From NCBI RefSeq assembly GCF_009766095.1, contig NZ_LMUD01000016.1, forward strand, positions 408,303-469,019: a stretch of DNA of 60,717 nucleotides, in the 5' to 3' direction. Of this stretch, positions 43,089-51,879 are shown piece after piece (positions within the stretch are counted from its first letter, which is position 1; every line of letters starts with the position of its first letter). The stretch is from Granulicella sp. S190. GTDB taxonomy: Bacteria; Acidobacteriota; Terriglobia; Terriglobales; Acidobacteriaceae. The notes under the pieces are model-generated. The model ran no database searches. It was given only the letters and a program-made list of their open reading frames with translations, and had not been told where the DNA came from. Made by a program: the position numbers and the translations under genes.

Positions 43089-45287
43089 TTGAGTAATCTA
43101 AGCACTCCCTCGGCTGATCAGCTCGCCGCCGCCCGTCTCGCCCATTGGCACCATAACGCCGATCCCATCCTCACCATCAACATGCTGCGCGACTGGCTCA
43201 ACACCTCCGGCCTGGTCTTCTTCACTCCCCGCGCCTCGCAGCTTCCCGCGCCTGCGCCCTCCTTCGTCGAAGCGATCCTTGGCGAGCCCAACGCCGCGCC
43301 CACCCTCGCTGACACCGATCAGTCCCGCAGCCTGCTCTCCCGTCTCATCCTCGATGGCGGCGCCATCCCCCTCAATCTCCTGGGTTCGCCCACAGGCACC
43401 GGCAGCGAGACCCCTGACTTCATCGTCTCCCCTCTTGCCTTCCCCTATATCTTTACCCTTCGCGGTGACAAGGCCTGGAAGCAACCCCCCACCACGAGTG
43501 GCGCAACCAAGGTCTCTCCGCTTGCGCTCAACACATATACCCTTCTTACCGAGCGCGCCAAAGACCACGCCACCGGCATGAGCTCCTACGACCTCACCAC
43601 TCAGCTTGGCAAAGAGGTCACCGAGACCGCCGTCCTCCGCTCCCTCACCGAGCTCTGGCAGCACCTTCGCGTGATCCCGGTCCCGCAGCCCGATGGAGCC
43701 GCCACCCTCTGGGAACTCATCACCACCCGCTTCACCAAGCAGATCAAAGCCGGAGCCAACGCCGGGCAGCCCACCGCGCTCTCGGCTCTCATCTCCCTCT
43801 ATCTCGGCCAGGCCATCGTAGCCTCAGAGGAAGACATCGAAACCTTCCTCTCCCCGGTCGCCGCCCGCTCGCGCATCCGCGATGTCGTCCACGCACTCAT
43901 CTCTGCACGCCAGCTTGAGACCATCGCCGTAGAAGGCCGTACTGTGGTCCATGTCACCGGCGAGCTCCCCGCCTTCCTCGCTGCGGAAGTACCCGCCTCC
44001 GATGAGACCGGCTCTGTCGCCATCGGGGACGAAGGCGCCGAAGCCGCAGAAGGTTCGGGCCGCATCACCAAGTTCATTCCAAAGCCGCGCAAGGTTGGAA
44101 CCGGATTTGTAACCAAACCAGGTCGCAGCTCCGAATCAGCTCCTTCGCCGCGCGAACGCCGCCCCTTCACCCGCGAATCCAACCGCCCCGATCGTCCCAG
44201 CTTCACCAAGCCCTGGGAAGAAGAGAAGGCCGACCGCCTCGCCGCCGCGAAATCCTCCTCCGATCCATCGGGAGAAGGTGATACCGCATCCGCCCCGCGC
44301 GCCTACGACCGCAAGCCCAGCTTCGACCGGGCAGGGAAGCGCCCCTCTTTCGGCTCCAGGCCTTCCTTTGGATCGAAGCCCTCCTTCGGCTCCAAACCCT
44401 CCTTCGGCAGCAAACCCCGCTTCGGCGGTGACCGTCCCTCCTTCGGCAGGGATCGGCCCACCTTCCGCCGCAACGAAGACTCATCCGACAGCCGTCCACC
44501 CCGCCGCACCTTTAGCGACGCGCCCTCAGGAGATTCTGACCGTCCACGCAAGACCTTCTCCCAACCCGGCACCTTCGGCCGCAAGCGCGAAGGCTTCGCC
44601 GGCAAGCCCAGCTTTGGCCGCGACAGCAACGACAGCCGCCCGCCGCGCCGCGACTTCGGCGACTCCCGCCCTCCACGCCGTGAGTTCACCCCGCGTCCCG
44701 ACGGTGACTCCGGTGACGCTCGTCCGCCCCGCCGCACCTTCAGCGATCGCCCCGCCAAACCCAGCTTCGGCGGTCCGCGCAAACCCGGCAGCTTCTCCGC
44801 CCGTCCGCAGCGTAGCTTCGACGGCGGCGACCGCACCAACGGCTTCGCTCCACGCAAAACCTTCTCCCGCGACACCGAAGACCGCCCTGCCCGCGCAGAA
44901 GGACGTGCCCGTCCCGACGGCCCACCCTTCCGCAAGTTCGACGCCCCGCGCACCCCGCGTCCCAAGGCTGGCTTCGAGGGCAAACCGGCCGGCAGCTTCG
45001 GCGAGAAGAAGCCCTACAACAAGACTGGCAGCAGCTTCGGAGCAAAGAGCAGCAGCTTCGGAGCCAAGAAGCCCTTTACCAAATCCAGCGGAGGCTATGC
45101 AGGCAAATCCTCCGGCGGCTCTTATGCAGACAAGTCCAGCAGCTACGCCGGCAAAAAGCCCTACAGCAAATCCGCCGCAGGTGGCACAGGCAAACCCGCC
45201 AGCACCTTCGACAAGTTCAAGGGCAACAAGAAGCCCTTCGGCAACCGGCCTCCCGCTCGCAAGTTCAAACGTGAGGAAGGGGAATAA
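43089..45287 (+). CDS. Winged-helix-like protein with long RS/FG-rich disordered tail
   Basis: A 732-residue protein in two parts. Residues 1-310 are globular; the segment [21 protein letters not shown] through [14 protein letters not shown] looks like the winged-helix unit of AlkZ/YcaQ-like proteins, but this is a weak assignment. Residues about 350-732 are almost pure Arg, Lys, Ser, Pro, Gly, Phe and Asp, with repeats such as [17 protein letters not shown] and KKPYxK, i.e. an intrinsically disordered basic tail. A TTG at 43089 with AGGAAGG 7-8 nt upstream is the preferred start. cmk follows 5 bp later, probably co-transcribed. Confidence 0.65.
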   Translation: MSNLSTPSADQLAAARLAHWHHNADPILTINMLRDWLNTSGLVFFTPRASQLPAPAPSFVEAILGEPNAAPTLADTDQSRSLLSRLILDGGAIPLNLLGSPTGTGSETPDFIVSPLAFPYIFTLRGDKAWKQPPTTSGATKVSPLALNTYTLLTERAKDHATGMSSYDLTTQLGKEVTETAVLRSLTELWQHLRVIPVPQPDGAATLWELITTRFTKQIKAGANAGQPTALSALISLYLGQAIVASEEDIETFLSPVAARSRIRDVVHALISARQLETIAVEGRTVVHVTGELPAFLAAEVPASDETGSVAIGDEGAEAAEGSGRITKFIPKPRKVGTGFVTKPGRSSESAPSPRERRPFTRESNRPDRPSFTKPWEEEKADRLAAAKSSSDPSGEGDTASAPRAYDRKPSFDRAGKRPSFGSRPSFGSKPSFGSKPSFGSKPRFGGDRPSFGRDRPTFRRNEDSSDSRPPRRTFSDAPSGDSDRPRKTFSQPGTFGRKREGFAGKPSFGRDSNDSRPPRRDFGDSRPPRREFTPRPDGDSGDARPPRRTFSDRPAKPSFGGPRKPGSFSARPQRSFDGGDRTNGFAPRKTFSRDTEDRPARAEGRARPDGPPFRKFDAPRTPRPKAGFEGKPAGSFGEKKPYNKTGSSFGAKSSSFGAKKPFTKSSGGYAGKSSGGSYADKSSSYAGKKPYSKSAAGGTGKPASTFDKFKGNKKPFGNRPPARKFKREEGE

Positions 45288-45292
45288 TCCGG

Positions 45293-46084
45293 ATGGCCGA
45301 GCCGCACGCAGACTCCGCATCGCAGCCTGAAACAAAAAAGCGCCAGCGCCCCGTCATCGCCATCGACGGGCCTGCTGGTGCAGGCAAAAGCACACTCGCC
45401 GCTCATCTCGCCCGCCGCTTTGGTTTTCTCAATCTTGAAACCGGAGCCATGTATCGCGCCTTGGCCCTTAAGGCCATCGAAAACGACTACTCCTTCGACG
45501 AAGAGCCTCCGCTCATGAACCTCGCTGCCGACACCCGCATCACCCTCGAGCCGCAACTCGAAGGCAACCGTGTCTTGCTCGATGGCATGGACGTCTCCCG
45601 CCGCATCCGAGAGACCGATGTCACCTCTGCCGCCTCGAAGATCTCCATCCATCCCCATCTGCGCGCTTGGATGGTCCAACAGCAGCGCGCTCTGGGCGAG
45701 GCGGGAGGAGTCGTCATGGAAGGCCGCGACATCGGCACCGCCGTCTTCCCCGACGCCGAAGTAAAGATCTTCCTCGATGCAGCCCCCGAGGTTCGCGGCA
45801 ATCGCCGTTATCGCCAGGCCACCCCGGGCTCCGCCCGCGCTCAGCCCACCTACGGCCAGAACTCCGCCCGTCAGTCGCCCGACCCCGTCACCGCAGAGCA
45901 GCAGCGTCTCTCCGAGGAAGCCATCCTTCGCGATCTCAAAGACCGCGACTACCGCGACCGCAACCGCGCCGAATCACCCCTCAAAGCTGCCGCAGACGCA
46001 GTCATCCTCGATTCCACCGCCATGACCCTCGAAGAGGTGCTCACTCGCGCCGAAGAGATCGTTCGCGCTCATCTCAAAGCGTGA
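45293..46084 (+). CDS. cmk: Cytidylate (CMP) kinase
   Basis: A 263-residue nucleotide kinase that phosphorylates CMP/dCMP. Walker A is GPAGAGKS (26-33), with the CMP-binding segments LETGAMYRALALKA and VTSAASKISIHPHLR and the VMEGRDIGTAVFP motif. About 25-30 residues (TPGSARAQPTYGQNSARQ) interrupt the LID region where most CMP kinases have a short loop, explaining the extra length. AAGGGGA upstream serves as ribosome site. It follows the RS/FG-tail gene by 5 bp. Confidence 0.95.
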   Translation: MAEPHADSASQPETKKRQRPVIAIDGPAGAGKSTLAAHLARRFGFLNLETGAMYRALALKAIENDYSFDEEPPLMNLAADTRITLEPQLEGNRVLLDGMDVSRRIRETDVTSAASKISIHPHLRAWMVQQQRALGEAGGVVMEGRDIGTAVFPDAEVKIFLDAAPEVRGNRRYRQATPGSARAQPTYGQNSARQSPDPVTAEQQRLSEEAILRDLKDRDYRDRNRAESPLKAAADAVILDSTAMTLEEVLTRAEEIVRAHLKA

Positions 46085-46115
46085 GGTTGCGTGATATCTA
46101 ACATCGTTGAAGTAC

Positions 46116-46135
46116 GTTTGTCGAATCCGACAAAC
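46116..46135 (+). terminator. Perfect inverted repeat after cmk
   Basis: GTTTGTCG-AATC-CGACAAAC lies 31 bp after the cmk stop. It could terminate the cmk transcript or bind a regulator of the csp gene; no T-run follows immediately (CCCAAAAATCCTCTTTT). Confidence 0.5.
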
Positions 46136-46347
46136 CCAAAAATCCTCTTTTGCACCATAATTTCCACAAATTCTGCACCATAAATAGTGCAGTGCTAACT
46201 ATTTAGGCGAATAAATAAAAAAAACTTGCCAACTGTGCTAACCTTCTCACATCGTTTGAAACAGATTGGTTTTCTGCAAAGCTCGTACTGTACGAACCCC
46301 GATTTGGATCTAGCGGCAAATTCAATAGCAATAAGGAAATAGCGAAC
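46136..46347 (+). promoter_or_regulatory. AT-rich upstream region of the cold-shock gene
   Basis: A long AT-rich stretch precedes csp. It contains a direct repeat TGCACCATAA (46151 and 46174) and the hairpin CTGCAC-N8-GTGCAG (46173-46192), a repeated GTGCTAAC, and an A8 run near 46216-46224. Cold-shock genes often have long structured leaders; no clear -35/-10 pair was seen. Confidence 0.35.
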
Positions 46348-46548
46348 ATGGAACAGGGAACAGTGAAGTGGTTTAACGATGCCAAGGGGTTTGGCTTTAT
46401 CAGCCGTCAGAACGGCGAGGATGTATTCGTACACTACTCGGCGATCAATTCGAACGGTTTCAAGAGCCTTCAAGAGGGCCAGGCTGTACAGTTCAACGTG
46501 GTAAAGGGACCCAAGGGTTGGCAGGCGTCTGACGTTCAGCCTCTCTAG
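46348..46548 (+). CDS. CspA-family cold-shock protein
   Basis: A 66-residue single-domain RNA chaperone. RNP1 (KGFGFI) and RNP2 (VFVHYSAI) are present in [20 protein letters not shown] and [17 protein letters not shown]. It melts RNA structure and binds single-stranded nucleic acids. It is a separate unit with a long AT-rich leader and a downstream hairpin. ATAAGGA before the ATG is the ribosome site. Confidence 0.96.
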   Translation: MEQGTVKWFNDAKGFGFISRQNGEDVFVHYSAINSNGFKSLQEGQAVQFNVVKGPKGWQASDVQPL

Positions 46549-46589
46549 TCTTTAGCACTAAGACTGCAGCAACAACCAAGTTTTGCGAG

Positions 46590-46613
46590 AGGGATGGCCA
46601 CGGCTATCCCTTT
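46590..46613 (+). terminator. Hairpin after the cold-shock gene
   Basis: The 9-bp stem AGGGATGGC/GCTATCCCT (one G-T pair) with loop CACG is followed by TTGCGCGTTT, about 40 bp after the stop. Confidence 0.6.
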
Positions 46614-46684
46614 GCGCGTTTAAGCCTCCCGCCACTTCATCTGCTATCGTGAGGACGCTGAACCCAATCATCAGGAGAGGCACA

Positions 46685-47338
46685 ATGGCGCGGAGGTCAA
46701 AGCTCAGGCAGACCTGTCTCCTTCTGCTATCCCTCCTCACATGGCTCGCCGCCCTGGTGCAGATCGCGTTCGCGGCCAAAACCGTCATCGCCCAGGGAGG
46801 CTCCCCACTCCTCAGCGTCATCAACACCCTCAGCTACTTCACCATCCTCACCAACCTCCTCGTCGCCATCGTCTCCACCGCCTCCGCTCTTCGCGGAGAA
46901 GCCGATACCCTCCTTACCCGTCCCTCCACCCAATCCGCCGTCGCCGTATACATCTTCGTCGTCGGCCTCACCTACTCCTTTCTCCTCCGAGCAATCTGGA
47001 GTCCCACCGGGCTCAACGCCTTTCTCAACTCAGCCCTGCACGACATAGTCCCCATCCTCTACATCCTCTACTGGTTCGTCTTCGTCCCCAAGGGAACCCT
47101 CCGCTGGAGCCAGCCCGCCGGATGGCTCATCTATCCGGTGCTTTACGTCATCTACTGCATCGCGCGCGGCGCCCTCACAGGCCTCTATCCCTACCACTTC
47201 GTCGATGTCACCCTCCTCGGCTATCCCCGAGCGCTTCTCAACACGGCAGGCCTGCTCTTCGGCTTCTGGATCGTAGGCCTCGTCATAGTCGCCATCGACG
47301 GCCTTCTCAGCAGACGCCGAACCCGCATCCACGCCTAA
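46685..47338 (+). CDS. Pr6Pr family membrane protein
   Basis: A 217-residue protein with six transmembrane segments. The order FTILTNLLVAIVST, RAIWSPTGLNAFLNSALHDIVP and YPVLYVIYCIARGALTGLYPYHFVD matches the Pr6Pr/FAR-17a-like integral membrane family; the conserved His in LHDIVP and the YPYHF segment are present. Function unknown. The ATG at 46685 has AGGAGAGG 4-6 nt upstream; the longer frame from 46583 is unsupported. Confidence 0.8.
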   Translation: MARRSKLRQTCLLLLSLLTWLAALVQIAFAAKTVIAQGGSPLLSVINTLSYFTILTNLLVAIVSTASALRGEADTLLTRPSTQSAVAVYIFVVGLTYSFLLRAIWSPTGLNAFLNSALHDIVPILYILYWFVFVPKGTLRWSQPAGWLIYPVLYVIYCIARGALTGLYPYHFVDVTLLGYPRALLNTAGLLFGFWIVGLVIVAIDGLLSRRRTRIHA

Positions 47339-47341
47339 GCA

Positions 47342-48331
47342 TCACTGCGGAGGAGCCTCCGGCGTATTTGTGACATCCACAGGCACAATCGTCGAAGTCG
47401 CCTTGAACTTCCTGTAATCCGACTCCACCGCCTGCACCCTCCCATTAAATCCAAAGAACAACAACGCCCGCGCCGACCCCTGTCCTTCCAACTTCGCAGG
47501 CAGCCACACCTCGTTGTTGACCAGCCGTTGCTCCATCGAAAAGTTCGTGCCCTTCTGGATGTTCGCGATCAGTCCAATGCCAATCTTGAAGTTGTTCACG
47601 AAGTGCCCCTCAGCCTTCACCAGCACGCGATCATGCTCATCGATCCAAACCGTCCCCATCAGGTCGCGAACCACCTCTTCGAACTTCGTCCGTGTCTTCG
47701 CCTTCGGATCGCCCGCATAGTCCACCACAATGGTGTCTCTGCCGCCTAACTGGATACGTCGCGGATTCGTAAAGCTGCCCAGCTCCAGCGTTCGCGAGGC
47801 TGTCATCAACTCGTCTCCGCGCGCGTCCGACTCTTTGCCCTGCTCATCTGCCTTCTCGCGCCTCTCCCTGGACTTGGCGGAGTCTTTATCGATCCGTTCG
47901 CTCTCCTTCTTCTGCTCCTCCGCCGTCAACTCCTTGCCGTCTTTCTTCACCAGCCGTCGCACCGGCACTCCATTCACCCAGAAGACCTCAAACTCCATCG
48001 TCTCGCTCTTCTTCAATCCGCCATGACTGTCCAGCTGCTGCTCGGTCACCACTGACCGGTACAAATACTCCTTCTCAATGGCCTCCGCCGCTCGCTGGTT
48101 CGTCTCCACAGAGTGCATCAAGCCAGCGATATCCGGCAGCGACCGCTCGTCCGCCTTTGCGTCCTTCGGCGCAGTGACTGAAGGGGAAGCGGCGCTCTGC
48201 GCAGAAGCACCAACGGATTCCTGCGGAGCAGATGCCGCCTGATCCCTAAAGGCAAGACCAAACCCCGCCGGCACACCCATCCAACCCAGTACGACAACCA
48301 AAACCAGAACCCTGCGAGCAACTACCACCAT
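47342..48331 (-). CDS. Secreted LolA-like protein of unknown function
   Basis: A 329-residue exported protein: signal segment (VLVLVVVLGWMGVPAG), a Ser/Ala-rich linker, then a region that seems to adopt the curved beta-sheet of LolA/lipoprotein-localisation proteins (FEVFWVNGVPVRRLV through VWIDEHDRVLVKAEGHF, RLVNNEVWLPAKLE). In between lies a very charged helical stretch (about 140-185, Glu/Lys/Arg). Related proteins occur widely in acidobacteria without known function. It converges with the Pr6Pr gene, 3 bp between stops. Confidence 0.6.
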   Translation of the reverse strand: MVVVARRVLVLVVVLGWMGVPAGFGLAFRDQAASAPQESVGASAQSAASPSVTAPKDAKADERSLPDIAGLMHSVETNQRAAEAIEKEYLYRSVVTEQQLDSHGGLKKSETMEFEVFWVNGVPVRRLVKKDGKELTAEEQKKESERIDKDSAKSRERREKADEQGKESDARGDELMTASRTLELGSFTNPRRIQLGGRDTIVVDYAGDPKAKTRTKFEEVVRDLMGTVWIDEHDRVLVKAEGHFVNNFKIGIGLIANIQKGTNFSMEQRLVNNEVWLPAKLEGQGSARALLFFGFNGRVQAVESDYRKFKATSTIVPVDVTNTPEAPPQ

Positions 48332-48632
48332 AACTTCAACTATAGCGGCCAGCTTCCTTCACGCCACCACCCCGGACCCGCAAAAAGCCAGCCGCAGCGT
48401 GTGTGTCTATCCCATAACTATCTTCAATGGAGCAAGTTACAGTAAACCGTCTTTCCGAGCTTTCGCAGCGTCGCAGAGCAGATCGGTGCCCACCCTGAAC
48501 CCCTCGACAAGGGTGCAACTTTATAGTCATACCCCTCTGCCAGCCCACTAACGGAGATGCGCCAGCCCGTCGAAAGGTCTAGCATAGAAGAGCACGCGAT
48601 TTACTCGCGAATAGATCAGAAGTGAGGAAGCA
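48332..48632. other. Intergenic region upstream of sucA
   Basis: These 301 bp hold no gene. GAGGAAG (about 48622) is the sucA ribosome site. A motif GGTGCCCACCCT (about 48486) recalls the GGGTGsCCCA repeats but is not palindromic here. No clear promoter was recognised. Confidence 0.3.
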
Positions 48633-51119
48633 ATGGCCACAAAGGCAGGGACCCTGGCTGCAACAACACCCGCAGTAGAACAACACGAACGCGAGACTAT
48701 CTTCGACATCTTCCGCCGCTGGGGCTATCTCCAGGCCTCCCTCGATCCACTCGGCCAATACCTTCCTCCCGAGCCATTTCCCACGCCCGCACCCGAAGGC
48801 GATCTCGCCAAAGAGGCGCGCAGCTACTACTGTGGCACCATCGCCGCGGAGTTCATGCACCTCCCCAGTAACGAGCAGCGCCAATGGCTGCAGGAGCGCA
48901 TCGAGCAACCAACGCCAACGCCCGACCAGTCACTCATCCTCACGCAGCTCATCCGCGCCGACCTCTTCGAGCAGGTCATTCAATCGCGCTACCTCGGTAC
49001 CAAGCGGTTCTCCCTTGAAGGTCTCACCGTTCTCATTCCCTTTCTCGATCGCATCCTCGCCGTCAGTGCTGGAACCGGTGTCACCACGGCCATGATTGCG
49101 ATGAGCCATCGCGGTCGCCTCAACGTGATGACCAACACCATCGGTCGCTCTCCGTCGGAGATCTTCACAAAGTTTGAGGATGTAGATCCGCGCAGCACCA
49201 TGGGCGGCGGCGATGTGAAATATCACGTCGGTGCAACTGGCGAATACCACTCGCCCGACGGCAAGGTCATCTCGCTTCACCTCGCCTCCAATCCCAGCCA
49301 TCTTGAAGCTGTCGATCCCGTCGTCCTCGGCCGCACCCGCGCCAAGCAGGAGCGCATCGGCAAAGACGGCAACGACCACGTCCTTCCGCTCATCATCCAC
49401 GGCGACGCTGCATTCGCAGGCCAGGGCATTCTCGCCGAAACCCTGAACATGGCGACCCTGCATGGCTACAACGTCGGCGGCACCATCCACATCATCGTCA
49501 ACAATCTCCTCGGCTTCACCGCAGTCCCGGAGGAGTCCAACTCCTCACGCTTCGCCACCGATATCGCAAAGCGTCTTCCCATTCCCATCTTCCATGTCAA
49601 TGCAGAAGATCCTGACGCCGTCATACGTGTGGCCGCCCTCGCCGCCGAGTATCGCGACCGCTTCCACTCCGACATCGTGGTCGACCTCGTCGGCTATCGC
49701 AAGCATGGCCACAGCGAAGTAGACGATCCCACCGTCACCCAGCCCCGCCGTTACGCCATCATCAAGGACCGTGCCCCGCTCTACCAGACCTACGCGAAGC
49801 AGATCGGTGTAGACCCGGCAGCCGAGGTGCAGAAGATTCAGCAGGAGCTGCTCGACGATCAAAAGACAGCGACCCAGGCCGATCACAAGCCGCAGCTCGC
49901 CTACCTCCCGGCCTACTGGGACAACTACAAGGGCGGCGAACTCAACCCCGCAGACGATGTCTCCACCGGCCTTGCCGCCGCGCGTATCAATGAGCTTGTC
50001 ACCTCGCTGACCACGTACCCAGCCGGCTTCCACATCCACCCTAAGGTCAAGAAGCTCTTCGAGCAGCGCCAGGAGATGGGCGCAGGTTCGCGGCTCTTCG
50101 ACTACGGCATGGCTGAGCTCGTGGCCTTCGCCTCTCTGCTCGAAGCCGGGGTTCCAGTTCGCCTCAGCGGACAGGACTCGCAGCGCGGCACCTTCAACCA
50201 GCGCCACGCCGTGATGGTCGATACCGAAACCGAGGTCCGCTACACTCCACTCGCCCATCTCAAAGAGAAGCAGGGCAAGTTCGAGGTCTACAACTCGCTC
50301 CTTTCTGAGGCCGCCGTCCTCGGCTTCGAGTACGGCTTCTCCCGCGACTATCCCGAAGCGCTCGTCCTCTGGGAGGCGCAGTTCGGCGACTTCGCCAACG
50401 GCGCGCAGATCATCATGGATCAGTTCATCGCAGCCAGCGAAGCCAAGTGGGGTCTGCTCTCAGGCCTCGTCATGCTCCTTCCGCACGGCTACGAGGGCCA
50501 GGGCCCAGAGCACTCCAGCGCCCGCATCGAGCGCTATCTGCAGCTCGCCGCCAACGACAACATCCAGATATGCCAGCCCTCAAACGCGGCGCAGTACTTC
50601 CACCTCCTCCGTCGTCAGGCACTCCGTTTCTGGCGCAAGCCGCTGGTCGTCTTCACGCCAAAGAGCATGCTCCGCCATCCCGACGCCTCCTCCACTCTCG
50701 CGGACTTCGCCATCGACCGCTTCCAGAACGTCCTGCCCGATAACGACGTAAAGAATCCGCGTCGTCTGCTAGTCTGCAGCGGCAAGATCGGCCACAACCT
50801 CCGCGTCGAACGCGAAAAACGCAAAGACTTCAGCGTAGGCATCATCTTCCTTGAGCAGATGTACCCTTGGCCCGAAGAAGAGTTGCAGGCCGCCCTCGAC
50901 CAGCACCCCGAAGCCCAGGAGATCGTCTGGGTCCAGGAGGAGCCCGCCAATATGGGAGCCTTCTCTTACGTCATGCCGCTTTTGCGCCGCATGTCCAGCG
51001 ACCGCCCCGTGCTCAGCGTCAAACGCAGCGCCAGCGCCACCCCTGCCACCGGCTCTGCCAAGGCCCACGAGATCGAAGAGAAGACCCTCATCGACCTCGC
51101 ACTCGGCTCCGCAGTCTAG
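48633..51119 (+). CDS. sucA: 2-oxoglutarate dehydrogenase E1 component
   Basis: An 828-residue thiamine-diphosphate enzyme, the decarboxylase of the 2-oxoglutarate dehydrogenase complex (TCA cycle). Visible: MSHRGRLNVM, YHLG-like VKYHVGATGEY, HLASNPSHLEAVDPVVLGRTRAKQ, and the ThDP-binding HGDAAFAGQG with IIVNNLLGFT. The C-terminal pyrimidine-binding domain has RLSGQDSQRGTFNQRHA and YGFSRDYPEALVLWEAQFGDFANGAQII. It is about 100 residues shorter than E. coli SucA; the N-terminal segment that binds E2 is reduced. No sucB or lpd is adjacent, so E2/E3 must be encoded elsewhere. Confidence 0.96.
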   Translation: MATKAGTLAATTPAVEQHERETIFDIFRRWGYLQASLDPLGQYLPPEPFPTPAPEGDLAKEARSYYCGTIAAEFMHLPSNEQRQWLQERIEQPTPTPDQSLILTQLIRADLFEQVIQSRYLGTKRFSLEGLTVLIPFLDRILAVSAGTGVTTAMIAMSHRGRLNVMTNTIGRSPSEIFTKFEDVDPRSTMGGGDVKYHVGATGEYHSPDGKVISLHLASNPSHLEAVDPVVLGRTRAKQERIGKDGNDHVLPLIIHGDAAFAGQGILAETLNMATLHGYNVGGTIHIIVNNLLGFTAVPEESNSSRFATDIAKRLPIPIFHVNAEDPDAVIRVAALAAEYRDRFHSDIVVDLVGYRKHGHSEVDDPTVTQPRRYAIIKDRAPLYQTYAKQIGVDPAAEVQKIQQELLDDQKTATQADHKPQLAYLPAYWDNYKGGELNPADDVSTGLAAARINELVTSLTTYPAGFHIHPKVKKLFEQRQEMGAGSRLFDYGMAELVAFASLLEAGVPVRLSGQDSQRGTFNQRHAVMVDTETEVRYTPLAHLKEKQGKFEVYNSLLSEAAVLGFEYGFSRDYPEALVLWEAQFGDFANGAQIIMDQFIAASEAKWGLLSGLVMLLPHGYEGQGPEHSSARIERYLQLAANDNIQICQPSNAAQYFHLLRRQALRFWRKPLVVFTPKSMLRHPDASSTLADFAIDRFQNVLPDNDVKNPRRLLVCSGKIGHNLRVEREKRKDFSVGIIFLEQMYPWPEEELQAALDQHPEAQEIVWVQEEPANMGAFSYVMPLLRRMSSDRPVLSVKRSASATPATGSAKAHEIEEKTLIDLALGSAV

Positions 51120-51127
51120 CCTCGGCC

Positions 51128-51166
51128 TCGACGAGCACTGTCATCCTCAATGCCGGTGCTCGTCGA
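51128..51166 (+). terminator. Hairpin after sucA
   Basis: A perfect 11-bp stem TCGACGAGCAC/GTGCTCGTCGA with a 17-nt loop begins 9 nt after the sucA stop. There is no T-run. Confidence 0.5.
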
Positions 51167-51185
51167 AGCGTAGGCCTTCGTGCAC

Positions 51186-51221
51186 AAAAAAGCCCGAACC
51201 GGAAACAAACCAGGTCGGGCT
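51186..51221 (-). terminator. Intrinsic terminator of the PEP-CTERM-like gene
   Basis: Read on the minus strand, AGCCCGA pairs with TCGGGCT and a T6 run follows (the + strand shows AAAAAA at 51186-51191). It lies 30 bp past the stop of the gene at 51251. Confidence 0.8.
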
Positions 51222-51250
51222 CGTGAACAAAATCTCACACCACAGAAAAG

Positions 51251-51625
51251 TTAGGCACTCTTCCTACGGCGAACAAACCCCGCAGCCGTAAGCAGCCCAC
51301 TCCCTAGCAGCACGAAGTTCCGGGTCTCGGGAGCGGCAGGAGGCCCAGCCCTCCGAAGAACCACAGCATCGTCGTACTTGTGGGACGACGGGAGAGACAG
51401 ATCCTCTGCCTCCACATAGCTGCTAACCGCGCCATAAGCCGACGAGCAGCCCGAAGCGGAGTAAGTCATAATCGTGCTGCCGCACAGCGGGGGCAGTCTG
51501 GACGCGCTGATTCGTGTATCGGAAAACGAACTGGGAATAGCATCGGCAGAAGCGAAAACACTGGTAGAACAAATCGCAACCGCCAACGAGGACGTAGCGC
51601 AAAAGAAACGTAACGTGAACCTCAC
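51251..51625 (-). CDS. PEP-CTERM-like protein with variant sorting motif
   Basis: A 124-residue exported protein from a GTG at 51625 (MRFTLRFFCATSSLAVAICSTS; GAGG 8 nt upstream). The C-terminus has all parts of a PEP-CTERM signal (hydrophobic helix LLGSGLLTAAGF and basic RRRKSA), but the motif reads APETRN instead of PEP. It may be a divergent substrate or belong to another exosortase type. The body is Ser-rich with two cysteines. A sigma-54-like element very like that of the tandem PEP-CTERM genes lies 53 nt upstream. A longer frame to 51724 is not supported. Confidence 0.7.
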   Translation of the reverse strand: MRFTLRFFCATSSLAVAICSTSVFASADAIPSSFSDTRISASRLPPLCGSTIMTYSASGCSSAYGAVSSYVEAEDLSLPSSHKYDDAVVLRRAGPPAAPETRNFVLLGSGLLTAAGFVRRRKSA

Positions 51626-51674
51626 GGCGAAAACCTCAGGATGAAAATTTGTGGGAAACAGGGCCTGCCACGGT

Positions 51675-51694
51675 ATATGCACGTCGCGGGCCAA
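51675..51694 (-). promoter_or_regulatory. Sigma-54-like promoter of the PEP-CTERM-like gene
   Basis: On the minus strand, TTGGCCC-GCGAC-GTGCATAT has GG and GC 10 bp apart, with GC 53 nt before the GTG start. It matches the element at 38962 at nine consecutive core positions outside the spacer. Confidence 0.55.
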
Positions 51695-51879
51695 CGCCCC
51701 ATTTCGCCACAGGCACGAGACCACCCTCCCGCATATCTTTTATTCCCAACGTTTTCTTGAAGATGCCGTTGCGCAACGCTTTGCAGATCCGCGTCACCCC
51801 GCCTCATCACTCGCAAAAACCTGCAGAATTAGGGAAAATGCCAGGAACCGGTCGAGTATCCCGCCGCCCGCCGCCCGCC

